NCBI GenBank assembly: GCA_002381185.1
Contig: DFOA01000033.1
Span: 115,383 to 179,382, forward strand
Source: Firmicutes bacterium UBA3553
GTDB taxonomy: Bacteria > Bacillota > Clostridia > Tissierellales > Sedimentibacteraceae
Reading direction: 5' to 3'
Length of the DNA: 64,000 nt
Made by a program: the position numbers and the translations under genes. Within the stretch, counting starts at the first letter, position 1; the number at the start of each line of letters is the position of its first letter. This document shows, one piece after another, positions 23,259 through 31,369 of the stretch. The notes below the pieces were generated by a model. That model was not told where the DNA came from and searched no databases. It saw only the letters and a program-made list of their open reading frames with translations.

Positions 23259-24767
23259 ATGGAAAACAGAATAAAATTAAGACTATCATTATACGGAATT
23301 ATTTCAGCAATTTCATATATTTATCTGATATTGACTCCTAATCCCGGAATCAGCATTCCCATATTTTTTATAATACAAATGGTCTCTTTATATTTAATTG
23401 TAAAAGGTAAGACAGAAGTTAAAAATATCAAAGGGTTGTTACTGATGATTCCCATATTCACAATATCCTTGAATCATTTTATAAGTGCAAGTAATTTGTG
23501 GGGACCTACTAATTTTTTAGCAGTTGTGTTTTTGTACAGCGTTATGTTTCTAGTGCTGGATGATAAGCTGGACTTAAAAAGGTTAAATATTTACGGAATA
23601 TTAAAAGCTGTTGTAAATGTTTTTGAGCCTTTAATTAATTTTATAGTTCCGTTTAAGTGGATAGCCGAAAGATCAAAAAATAAAGAAAAAAATATTCTTG
23701 TAAAAAGAATATTGCTGGGCATTGCCGTATCTATACCCTGCGTGCTGTTTCTCATCACAATGCTTTCATCCGCAGACATGATATTTTACAATAATTTTGT
23801 TTCCTTTAACAAGTGGTTTGCAGACCTGTTTAACTTTTTTCATATTTTTAAAATTATCATGGGGGCATTTACAGGATTGTACCTGTTTGGACACTTATAT
23901 TCCGTATTTTCTGAAAATGACAACAGTATTGTTAATTTAGCTGAAAAAGGTCCCTTTTCTGCCAAGAAGGTTAAAGGCGATGTAATAGTATTAAATATAT
24001 TGCTGGTGTCAATTTTAATCATTTACACAATATTTATTGCGATTCAGTTTAAATATTTATTTTCATCAGGGGAGCTTCCATATGGATTAAATTATGCAGA
24101 ATATGCAAGAAGAGGATTTTTTGAAATGGTATTTTTAAGTGTATTAAATATTGCATTAATATTGCTTACCACTTATTTGCTGAAAGACAAAATATATGGT
24201 GAAAAAAATATATGGTCATCGGCAACAAGGATTATGTTAATATATCTGTGCATAATAACAGGAATTATGCTTATATCTTCATACTACAGGATGTACTTGT
24301 ACGACAGTGCCTATGGATTCACAAGATTAAGAGTTCTGGTCTACATGTTCTTGATATTTGAAGGATTGGGATTGGTAGCAACGTTAATATATATTATTAA
24401 GCATAATTTCAGTATATTAGCTGTATATGCGGCAGTAGGTATCGCATTTTACCTTACCCTCAACCTTGTAAAAATTGATGAAATAATTGCTGAAAGAAAT
24501 ATTGACATGTATTTCGCCGGACAGACCGAATCATTAGACATGGATTATTTAATGAGTTTATCTGCTGATGCATCACCACAGATAATGAGGCTCATGGATA
24601 AAGAAGTCGAAATAATCACCAGGAACAAGGCAAGAATATACATGGAAGGGTTAAATGAATTATACGCTAGATCTGAATACGGTTGGCGAAGCTATAACCT
24701 GTCGGTGGAAAAAACAAAAGAATTGCTGCTGACAAACAGTGATAAGCTGAAGTTCAAGTACGATTAA
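23259..24767 (+). CDS. DUF4173/DUF4153-type multi-pass membrane protein
   Basis: A 502-residue protein with about 10-12 hydrophobic segments in the first ~400 residues. It has the family pattern SADMIFYNNF and, later, YAEYARRGFFEMVFLSVLNIALI (Y-A-E-Y-A-R-R-G-F-F-E is strongly typical). The C-terminal ~85 residues are soluble. No transport or enzyme function is established for the family. Two bases after the HTH gene; GAGGAG precedes the ATG; a strong terminator closes the operon. Confidence 0.8.
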   Translation: MENRIKLRLSLYGIISAISYIYLILTPNPGISIPIFFIIQMVSLYLIVKGKTEVKNIKGLLLMIPIFTISLNHFISASNLWGPTNFLAVVFLYSVMFLVLDDKLDLKRLNIYGILKAVVNVFEPLINFIVPFKWIAERSKNKEKNILVKRILLGIAVSIPCVLFLITMLSSADMIFYNNFVSFNKWFADLFNFFHIFKIIMGAFTGLYLFGHLYSVFSENDNSIVNLAEKGPFSAKKVKGDVIVLNILLVSILIIYTIFIAIQFKYLFSSGELPYGLNYAEYARRGFFEMVFLSVLNIALILLTTYLLKDKIYGEKNIWSSATRIMLIYLCIITGIMLISSYYRMYLYDSAYGFTRLRVLVYMFLIFEGLGLVATLIYIIKHNFSILAVYAAVGIAFYLTLNLVKIDEIIAERNIDMYFAGQTESLDMDYLMSLSADASPQIMRLMDKEVEIITRNKARIYMEGLNELYARSEYGWRSYNLSVEKTKELLLTNSDKLKFKYD

Positions 24768-24777
24768 AAATCAAGGT

Positions 24778-24830
24778 ACAAAATAAATTAAGCGGCCATA
24801 TGTGCCGCTTAATTTATTTTGTAGATTTTT
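24778..24830 (+). terminator. Strong terminator after the DUF2975-XRE-DUF4173 operon
   Basis: A 19-bp perfect stem: ACAAAATAAATTAAGCGGC (24778-24796) and its complement (24804-24822), with T-rich sequence after. Confidence 0.9.
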
Positions 24831-24850
24831 ATTAATACTATAATTAAAAT

Positions 24851-24879
24851 TAAAACTTTTTACATCATACGGCCGTCTA
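24851..24879 (+). promoter_or_regulatory. ECF-type promoter of the sigV-like gene
   Basis: TAAAAC (24851-24856), 17 bases, then CGTCTA (24874-24879). This resembles the ECF promoter pattern of SigV-group factors (TGAAAC ... CGTCTA) and suggests autoregulation. The start would be near 24885, 43 bases before the ATG. Confidence 0.6.
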
Positions 24880-24927
24880 TTAATTGTATTAGTTAACTGT
24901 ACAAAGAACATAAAGGAGTTGGTACCA

Positions 24928-25425
24928 ATGGGTAAAAGTAGTTTAGAGGAACAAATAGCAGAACATGTTCTGAAATATAAAGAAAATCATTACAGGCTGG
25001 CATACAGCTATGTCAAGAATGCCGATGATGCTATGGATATAGTCCAGGAGTCTGTTTATAAAGCGATTTTACATAAAAGTTCGCTGAAAAATGCTGATTA
25101 TTTGAAAACCTGGTTTTATAGGATTTTAATAAATACTTCACTGGATTTTATTCGTAAAAACCGAAAAATCGAAGTTGTGGATGAAGAAGTTCTTGGGAAT
25201 TTGGGTTCAGGTTTAAATGACGATTATGAAAATTTTGATTTGAAAAAGGCCTTGAATAATTTGCCTGACAACTGCCGCACAATAATAATTTTAAGGTATT
25301 TTGAAGATTTGAAAATTGACGAAATTGCGGAAGTTCTTAATGAAAATGCCAATACGGTAAAAACACGTTTATACAAGTCACTTAAAACATTGCGAATTAA
25401 AATGGAAGATTATGAGGAGGTTTAA
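24928..25425 (+). CDS. sigV: ECF sigma factor, SigV-like
   Basis: A 165-residue sigma factor from the ATG with AAAGGAG 9 bases upstream. Region 2 reads YSYVKNADDAMDIVQESVYKAILHKSSLKNADYLKTWFYRILINTSLDFIRKNRK; region 4 reads LPDNCRTIIILRYFEDLKIDEIAEVLNENANTVKTRLYKSLKTL. It directs RNA polymerase to cell-envelope stress genes. The adjacent anti-sigma gene with a DUF3298-type domain places it in the SigV group, which responds to lysozyme in Bacillus and Clostridioides. An ECF-like promoter upstream suggests it activates itself. It ends one base before the anti-sigma ATG. Confidence 0.85.
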   Translation: MGKSSLEEQIAEHVLKYKENHYRLAYSYVKNADDAMDIVQESVYKAILHKSSLKNADYLKTWFYRILINTSLDFIRKNRKIEVVDEEVLGNLGSGLNDDYENFDLKKALNNLPDNCRTIIILRYFEDLKIDEIAEVLNENANTVKTRLYKSLKTLRIKMEDYEEV

Positions 25426-25426
25426 A

Positions 25427-26326
25427 ATGAAAAATAACAGTTTTGAAGAACTAAAAAAAGAATACATGGAAACACCCATACCAAAGGAACTGGATTTTAT
25501 GGTCAGAAAGTCATTGCAGGACAGCAGGCAAGCTTCCGGCAGAAAGACGAAATACAAAAGAATCGGTGTTACAGCCGCATCAATTGCTGCATCTTTTGCC
25601 GTATTTACGGCAGGAATTAATGTCAGCCCCGCATTTGCATCTACCATGTCAAAAATTCCTGTCATTGAAAGCATTGTAAAGGTTCTGACCTTTAAAGAAT
25701 ATATTGTTAATGAAGATACTTATAATGCGGACATAAAGGTGCCTTCAATAGAAGGGTTGGAGAACAAAGAGCTTCAAAGCAGCCTGAATGAAAAGTACCT
25801 GGCTGAAAATCAAAGGCTTTATGAAGAGTTTGTGGCCGGCATGGAAGAAATGAAGAAAAACGGTGATGGACACCTGGGAGTTGACAGCGGATATGTAATA
25901 AAGACTGATACGGATAAGCTTTTGTCTGTTGGCAGATATGTTGTTAATACTGTTGGGTCATCTTCTACTACCATGAAGTATGACACTATAGATAAAGAAA
26001 ATGAAGTCTTGATTACATTGCCCAGTTTGTTTAAAGACGGAAGTTATGTTGAGGTAATCAGCGAAAATATCAAAGAACAGATGATCGAGCAGAATAAAGC
26101 TGATGAATATAAAATGTATTGGGTGGACGGAATTGAGCAAGAAGGTTTAGTAGAAGGTTTTGAAAAGATATCGGAAGAACAGAATTTTTATATCAGTCCG
26201 GAAGGAAAGCTTGTAATTTCATTTGATAAATATGAAGTTGCACCGGGCTATATGGGAGTTGTCGAATTTGTCATTCCGACTGAAGTAATTTCTGACATGC
26301 TTGTAAGCAGCGAGTATATAAAATAA
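25427..26326 (+). CDS. rsiV: RsiV-like anti-sigma factor / lysozyme-sensing membrane protein
   Basis: A 299-residue protein from the ATG with GAGGAGG 7 bases upstream. The N-terminal ~45 residues are cytosolic and would bind the sigma factor. One membrane helix follows (IGVTAASIAASFAVFTAGINVSPAFA). The rest is outside the cell and resembles DUF4179/DUF3298 (RsiV) domains: EVLITLPSLFKDGSYVEVISENIKEQM and FYISPEGKLVISFDKYEVAPGYMGVVEFVIP. In known RsiV the outer domain binds lysozyme and is then cut, freeing SigV. Assignment as the partner of the preceding gene is firm; lysozyme binding here is by analogy. Confidence 0.8.
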   Translation: MKNNSFEELKKEYMETPIPKELDFMVRKSLQDSRQASGRKTKYKRIGVTAASIAASFAVFTAGINVSPAFASTMSKIPVIESIVKVLTFKEYIVNEDTYNADIKVPSIEGLENKELQSSLNEKYLAENQRLYEEFVAGMEEMKKNGDGHLGVDSGYVIKTDTDKLLSVGRYVVNTVGSSSTTMKYDTIDKENEVLITLPSLFKDGSYVEVISENIKEQMIEQNKADEYKMYWVDGIEQEGLVEGFEKISEEQNFYISPEGKLVISFDKYEVAPGYMGVVEFVIPTEVISDMLVSSEYIK

Positions 26327-26330
26327 AAAT

Positions 26331-26373
26331 AAAAATCATGGTTTTATGTTTTTAATTCAAAACCATGATTTTT
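26331..26373 (+). terminator. Terminator after the sigV-rsiV-like pair
   Basis: AAAATCATGGTTTT and AAAACCATGATTTT arms with a 13-base loop, followed by more T residues. Confidence 0.85.
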
Positions 26374-26563
26374 TACATTATCATAGTTCACACATGAATT
26401 AAAAAATAAAATAGGTATAGATTAATATTTATACTTATATTATAATTAATAAAAGACAAGCATTATAAAGTTTAATGTTTAAGAACCAACAAAATATCTA
26501 TTAGATAAGGAAAGACAGGTAAAAAAGATAAGTTATAAAAAATAATTTATATGGGGGCTTATC

Positions 26564-27085
26564 ATGGAGTTTAAAATTTTATTGGGTGATATTACAAAAG
26601 TAAAGGCTGATGCAATTGTCAATGCAGCTAATAATTCATTATTGGGCGGTGGAGGAGTGGACGGTGCAATTCATCGTGCTGCCGGACCGAAGCTGCTGGA
26701 GGAATGTAAAAAGCTGAGAGGATGTGAAACTGGTAAAGCTAAAATAACAAAAGGTTATGATTTGCCGGTAAAATATGTGATACATACGGTTGGGCCGATC
26801 TGGCAGGGAGGAAACAATGGTGAAGAAGATCTGTTGGCGAACTGCTATTACAACAGCCTTTTATTGGCAGAGAAATATAACTGCCGATATGTGGCATTTC
26901 CTTCTATAAGCACGGGAGTTTACCATTTTCCATTGGAAAGGGCATCTAAAATAGCTGTTAAAACTATTATGGAATACTGCAAGGACAGATATGTCATTGA
27001 CAAAGCAGCAATGGTATGTTTTGACGAAAAAACGAAAGAATATTATGACAGAGCATTAAAAGAATATAAAGCATATGAAGATTAA
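26564..27085 (+). CDS. Macrodomain ADP-ribose hydrolase (YmdB/MacroD type)
   Basis: A 173-residue single macrodomain of usual length. ADP-ribose loops are clear: ADAIVNAANNSLLGGGGVDGAIHRAAGPKLLEEC, then CETGKAKITKGYDLP and VAFPSISTGVYHFP. The N-A-A-N and G-G-G-V-D-x-A-I-H motifs are those of MacroD-type O-acetyl-ADP-ribose deacetylases and mono-ADP-ribosyl hydrolases. No ADP-ribosyltransferase or sirtuin gene lies beside it. A PC4-like gene follows 14 bases later, probably in the same transcript. Confidence 0.92.
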   Translation: MEFKILLGDITKVKADAIVNAANNSLLGGGGVDGAIHRAAGPKLLEECKKLRGCETGKAKITKGYDLPVKYVIHTVGPIWQGGNNGEEDLLANCYYNSLLLAEKYNCRYVAFPSISTGVYHFPLERASKIAVKTIMEYCKDRYVIDKAAMVCFDEKTKEYYDRALKEYKAYED

Positions 27086-27099
27086 GGAGAAATAAGAAG

Positions 27100-27321
27100 A
27101 TGGCTGAAATTAAATATGAAATAACTGAAGAATTAGCTGTTCTTTCTGAATCAGCAAGAGGATGGACTAAAGAAGTTAATCTGGTAAGCTGGAATGACAG
27201 GGAACCAAAATTGGATATCAGAGAGTGGTCTCCTGAACATGAAAGAATGGGCAAGGGAGTAACAATAAGCAAGGAAGAAGCAAAATTGTTAAGAGATGTA
27301 TTAAATAAGATGGATTTATAA
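27100..27321 (+). CDS. PC4-like (YdbC-type) single-strand nucleic-acid-binding protein
   Basis: A 73-residue protein: MAEIKYEITEELAVLSESARGWTKEVNLVSWNDREPKLDIREWSPEHERMGKGVTISKEEAKLLRDVL. The pattern beta strands, then W-N, then K-x-D-I-R-x-W, then G-v-x-l-t-x-e-E, matches the bacterial PC4/YdbC family, which binds single-stranded DNA or RNA as a dimer. It sits 14 bases after the macrodomain gene with AAGGAG upstream, so the pair is probably co-expressed. Confidence 0.85.
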   Translation: MAEIKYEITEELAVLSESARGWTKEVNLVSWNDREPKLDIREWSPEHERMGKGVTISKEEAKLLRDVLNKMDL

Positions 27322-27351
27322 GAACACGTCATGCGCTCATATTTCAGAATA

Positions 27352-27381
27352 ACAAAAAAGCAGATTAATCTGCTTTTTTGT
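27352..27381. terminator. Bidirectional terminator between convergent genes
   Basis: A perfect palindrome: ACAAAAAAGCAGAT, TA, ATCTGCTTTTTTGT. T-runs on both strands serve the PC4-like gene (+) and the permease gene (-). Confidence 0.9.
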
Positions 27382-27387
27382 GTGTTG

Positions 27388-28692
27388 TTACTTGTTTTTC
27401 TTATTGATGTAATAATAAACAGGAAGACCCAGCAATGTTATTGCTATACCAACTAATGAATTTATGGGACTGTCCATTACGGTGCTGATCAATATATATG
27501 CCCCTCCGACTATGCCTATAATCGGAGTGACAGGGTAGAAAGGAACTTTGTATAATCCCTTCTCCTGAGGATATTTTTTTCTTAAAATAAATACTCCATA
27601 GACCCCCATTACAAAGAAAATCCAAAGAACAAATACCAGTAAGTCTGTAAGTGTGTTAAATGTACCTGACATTATGTAAATAACTGCTAATGCTCCTTGT
27701 ACCGCAAGGGAGTTTGCAGGTGTTTGGAACTTTGGATGAATTTTACTAAGCATATTTGAAAACGGAAGCATGTTTTTTTCACCCATGGCATAAGGCACTC
27801 TTGCTCCTGTCATCAAAAATCCGTTTAATGCACCAAATACGGATACCATTATACCGGCGGTAATAAATATTGCTCCATTGCTGCCAAACAGTTCAACTGC
27901 GGCATCTGCTGCAGGAGTTTTAGATGAAATTATTTGTTCCAACGGCAGGGATTTAAATATGGCTATATTAAATATTGCATAAACAGCAATAACGAATATA
28001 ACTCCTGACGAAATAACCTTAGGCAGGTCCTTTGCAGGATTTTTCAGTTCGCCTGCCATGTTTGTGACACTTATCCATCCTTCATATGCCCATAATGTTC
28101 CTAATATAGCTGCTCCGAATCCTGTACCTTGTGCTGAAGAATTAACACTTATAACCTCGAATGCGGAGCCGGATGCAAGGCCGAAGATAATTATAGCTGC
28201 AATCGGCAAAAGCTTACCTACAGTTGCAACTGTCTGTATGATTCCTCCATACTTTGTCGAAAGTATATTCATTAACAGAATAAATGCTAATACTGCAACA
28301 GCCAGTATTTTTTGCTGCACGTCATTCATTGGGAGAAAAAAACCTGCGTATGTTGAAAATGCTATTGCTAGTGCGGCAACTGACGCTGGATAAGAAATAA
28401 TGGTTTGTACCCAGCCTAACAGGAATCCGAAAGTTTCGCCGTATAATTCTGTTAAATATGTATACAGCCCTCCTGCTTTTGGTATGGCAGCTGCTATTTC
28501 CGCTATTGCCAGTGCTGATGCCAATGTTATAACACCACCGGCAACCCAGGCAAGTATAGCCATAAATGGCGAACCTGCACTTTGAAGTACTATTCCGGGT
28601 TTTAGAAATACTCCAGAACCTATAATCATTCCTACAACTATTGCCATTGCTTCAATAAATGTTACATTTTTCTTAAGTGAATTGTTTGTCAT
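27388..28692 (-). CDS. APC-superfamily amino acid permease (LAT-like)
   Basis: A 434-residue protein with about 12 membrane segments. AMAIVVGMIIGSGVFLKPGIVLQSAGSP contains the G-S-G-V-F unwound-helix signature. GTLWAYEGWISVTNMAGELKNPAKDLP is the second family block, and AGGLYTYLTELYGETFGFLLGW resembles the LAT/YkbA-type exchangers. It probably moves neutral amino acids. Transcribed alone; GGAG lies 7 bases before the ATG, and a weak promoter (TTGACT, 17 bases, TAAAAT) lies upstream on the minus strand. Confidence 0.9.
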   Translation of the reverse strand: MTNNSLKKNVTFIEAMAIVVGMIIGSGVFLKPGIVLQSAGSPFMAILAWVAGGVITLASALAIAEIAAAIPKAGGLYTYLTELYGETFGFLLGWVQTIISYPASVAALAIAFSTYAGFFLPMNDVQQKILAVAVLAFILLMNILSTKYGGIIQTVATVGKLLPIAAIIIFGLASGSAFEVISVNSSAQGTGFGAAILGTLWAYEGWISVTNMAGELKNPAKDLPKVISSGVIFVIAVYAIFNIAIFKSLPLEQIISSKTPAADAAVELFGSNGAIFITAGIMVSVFGALNGFLMTGARVPYAMGEKNMLPFSNMLSKIHPKFQTPANSLAVQGALAVIYIMSGTFNTLTDLLVFVLWIFFVMGVYGVFILRKKYPQEKGLYKVPFYPVTPIIGIVGGAYILISTVMDSPINSLVGIAITLLGLPVYYYINKKNK

Positions 28693-29011
28693 ATGTACTC
28701 CTTCTAGCTAAATTGTATTAAATGAAAAAACAACTTTATAATTTTATTATATTAACTTGTATAAGTCAAACTTTTATTCATGTGTCGCATTGAAAATAAA
28801 TTGCTCAATATATCTTATCACTGGTATAATATATTAATTGGTATAATATATTATATGAAGTTTTCAGATGTTTATTATGACTAAAGATTTAATTGAAATT
28901 AGTAAAACAAATTGAATGCTCTTGTAAAAGGGTTATTTATATAAAGAGAAGGACTGGATATAATATACATAATTAAAAACAGAACAATTATGGGTTATTA
29001 GGAGGTTGCAT
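28693..29011. other. AT-rich intergenic region with a short tandem repeat
   Basis: Between the divergent permease and YbaN-like genes. GGTATAATATATTA occurs twice, 17 bases apart (28823-28836 and 28840-28853), and a TATAAT lies near 28958. The repeats may be doubled promoter or operator units. No coding region seen. Confidence 0.4.
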
Positions 29012-29377
29012 ATGAAAAAAATTTTACTTTTGATTATAGGATTTATTTTTCTAGGGTTGGGCGGCGTAGGTATTTTTATTCCGGTATTGCCCACAACGCC
29101 GTTTGTTATTGTTTCATCACTGTGCTTTGCTTCAAGCAGCAAAAAAATGTCGGTGTGGCTTGAGAAAAATCCGTATTTCGGAAGCTATATCGAAAATTAC
29201 AGGACAAATCAAGGTGTACCCTATCGTATAAAAAAGAGATCCATAATGGTTTTGTGGCTGGGATTGATTATATCAATGGCCGTAACTCAAAATACGCTGA
29301 TATCGGGAATTTTGGTTGTTGTAGGAATAGGAGTTACAATGCATTTAATCTCTTTGAAAACTAAAGAAGAAGCATAA
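29012..29377 (+). CDS. DUF454 (YbaN-like) inner membrane protein
   Basis: A 121-residue protein from the ATG with AGGAGG 6 bases upstream. An N-terminal double-helix hairpin has the family signature GLGGVGIFIPVLPTTPFVIVSSLCFASSS. A soluble stretch WLEKNPYFGSYIENYRTNQGVPYRIKKRS follows, then two more helices. DUF454 proteins are widespread, and some lie beside haem or iron-uptake genes, but no function is firmly known. It stands alone here, closed by a terminator. Confidence 0.85.
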   Translation: MKKILLLIIGFIFLGLGGVGIFIPVLPTTPFVIVSSLCFASSSKKMSVWLEKNPYFGSYIENYRTNQGVPYRIKKRSIMVLWLGLIISMAVTQNTLISGILVVVGIGVTMHLISLKTKEEA

Positions 29378-29398
29378 TAATTATAAGGCATTACATAA

Positions 29399-29432
29399 AC
29401 AAAAGCTCATCTTTTAAAAAGTGAGCTTTTGT
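29399..29432. terminator. Bidirectional terminator
   Basis: ACAAAAGCTCA (29399-29409) pairs with TGAGCTTTTGT (29422-29432). Serves the YbaN-like gene and the convergent flavoprotein gene. Confidence 0.85.
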
Positions 29433-29470
29433 TAAATATATTTATAAATATTGCATTTTAATCAAAGATG

Positions 29471-31255
29471 CTATTTTGACGCATTTTGTCCTGCAATTCT
29501 GCCGAATACTGTTATATCCGCGATTGCATCACTTCCTAGTCGGTTAGTTCCGTGAATATCTCCTGTAACCTCACCGGCAGCAAATAAACCGTCTATTACA
29601 TTACCATCAATATCAACAACTTGAGCTTCGGTATTAATTTTAACTCCGCCCATTGTATGGTGAACTGCAGGCTTAGAAACCATTATATAATATGGCCCTT
29701 CACCAAAAGGAACTAGTTCCCCACGCTTGTTGAATTCCAAATCCTTGCCGTCTTTTGCATATTGGTTGTAATTTTCCACTGTTTTCTTAAGCTCTGCAGC
29801 ATCTATATCAAAGAAAGCTGCTGCTTCTTCAATTGTATCTGCTTTAATAAGCTGTTTTCTAAGAATCAGCCCGTTGTATTCTGCTTCATGTGTTATGGCT
29901 AAACCGCTGTCTGACATTGCAGATTCATCCCAGAACATGTAGGATACTCCTCCGGTCTGTTCAATTACTGCATTAGAAATTACGTCTCTTCTTTCAAGCT
30001 CTTCTACAAATCGTCGTCCTTCTTTGTTTACCAGTATAGAACGTCCTTCCATACGAACATCTCCAACATATAACAGAGCGCCTGATTGTGCATCGCAAGT
30101 AGGGTACGTCTGGATATATCCCATGTCAGTAAGCTGGGCACCGATTCTTTCAGCCAATTCAATACCATCACCTTTACTTCCCACAGTGTTTGTAGAAAGG
30201 ATATTTTCGTTCATAGTTTCATTGTATTTAACTCTCATATCCAGATTAGCGCCAAATCCGCCTGTTGCCAGGATGACAGCTTTGTTGGCGTTGTAAGTGA
30301 CTGTTTGATTGCCGTATTGCGCTTTAACTCCTGTAACCTTGCCTTCTTGGTTTTGAATAAGTTCTGTTGCAGCAGTATTTTTATGAAGAGGCACATTTTT
30401 TTCATCTAATTTTGCTGTTAACTTGCTTATCATTTCATAACCTGTGGCATTTTTAGGAACAAGACTTCTTTCAACCGAATGTCCTCCGAAAAACAGCATA
30501 TGATCTTCAAATTCCATTCCAATGTAATCTTTCAGCCAGTTTGCTTCTGCCAGAGCATTTTCAGCCAGAACTCTTACCAGTGAAGGGTCATTTTCATTGT
30601 CTCCGCCTTTTAATATATCATTATAGAATTGTTCTGCATTATCTTCAATGCCTTCCTCAGTCTGAATCCAGTTTCCAGGTGCGGCGTATTCACCGCCGGA
30701 AATAAGAGTGTTACCGCCTTGAATAGGCATTTTCTCAAGTACAATGACGCTGGCTCCATTATCAGCGGCAGTTATTGCAGCCGTAAGACCCGCTCCGCCT
30801 GCACCTATTACTATAACATCGGCTGTATATTCAGATTCTCTTTTTTCTGTTTCAACAGCTCCTGCTGATACAAGAGCACTTAAATCTGCGCCTGTTTTTG
30901 CAAAAGCATCTTTAACGGCTGTTCTGAAGCCGGCTGACGTCAATGTAGCACCTGATACAGCATCGACATCAATGCTGTTTGTGGCAATCATGGCTTCTGT
31001 CATAATGTTCATAGCCTCTGATAATCCTTCTGATTCATGATGTTCTTTAACATCGATACCGGAAATTTTGTTGTCTGAGATTGTCAATTCAACTACAATA
31101 TTTCCTCCTCTTCCTATTCCAGCTCCTTCATAAGTTCCATCTAATTTTACTTCCTGTGGTTGTTTGTTTGTTGAATCCGGTGCTTGTGCCTGTCCGCATC
31201 CTGTTATTCCCAGAAGTAGCATTAAGACAAGCAGAACAGATAAAATTCTTTTCAT
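29471..31255 (-). CDS. Secreted flavolipoprotein: FMN-binding domain fused to fumarate-reductase-type FAD domain
   Basis: A 594-residue lipoprotein; the ATG at 31255 has GGAGG upstream and starts a signal peptide ending GITGC (Cys20). Residues ~40-120 form an FMN-binding domain with the flavinylation motif D-A-V-S-G-A-T, where ApbE attaches FMN to the Thr. From about residue 140 comes the flavoprotein part: DVIVIGAGGAGLTAAITAADNGASVIVLEK (FAD), KPAVHHTMGGVKIN, and the C-terminal LFAAGEVTGDIHGTNRLGSDAIADITVFGRIAG. This is the build of extracellular reductases that use fumarate, urocanate, methacrylate or similar acceptors in flavin-based electron transfer. The acceptor is unknown. A two-component system lies divergently next to it. 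Confidence 0.88.
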   Translation of the reverse strand: MKRILSVLLVLMLLLGITGCGQAQAPDSTNKQPQEVKLDGTYEGAGIGRGGNIVVELTISDNKISGIDVKEHHESEGLSEAMNIMTEAMIATNSIDVDAVSGATLTSAGFRTAVKDAFAKTGADLSALVSAGAVETEKRESEYTADVIVIGAGGAGLTAAITAADNGASVIVLEKMPIQGGNTLISGGEYAAPGNWIQTEEGIEDNAEQFYNDILKGGDNENDPSLVRVLAENALAEANWLKDYIGMEFEDHMLFFGGHSVERSLVPKNATGYEMISKLTAKLDEKNVPLHKNTAATELIQNQEGKVTGVKAQYGNQTVTYNANKAVILATGGFGANLDMRVKYNETMNENILSTNTVGSKGDGIELAERIGAQLTDMGYIQTYPTCDAQSGALLYVGDVRMEGRSILVNKEGRRFVEELERRDVISNAVIEQTGGVSYMFWDESAMSDSGLAITHEAEYNGLILRKQLIKADTIEEAAAFFDIDAAELKKTVENYNQYAKDGKDLEFNKRGELVPFGEGPYYIMVSKPAVHHTMGGVKINTEAQVVDIDGNVIDGLFAAGEVTGDIHGTNRLGSDAIADITVFGRIAGQNASK

Positions 31256-31369
31256 AAGTCCTCCAATGTAATGTATTGTTTTTCTTTTCACATTGTAGTA
31301 TAATTTCAAATTGTTGTCTTTATATTAAACTGACAAAAATTTTAACTTTTACGAACCAGTGAGGTAAAA

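Noticed and set aside
24778..24822. Perfect 19-bp palindrome as an operator or attachment site
   Set aside because: It directly follows the operon stop codon and is followed by a T-rich tract, so a terminator explains it.
28823..28853. Tandem repeat as a CRISPR-like array
   Set aside because: Only two short AT-rich copies with a 3-base gap; no spacers and no cas genes.
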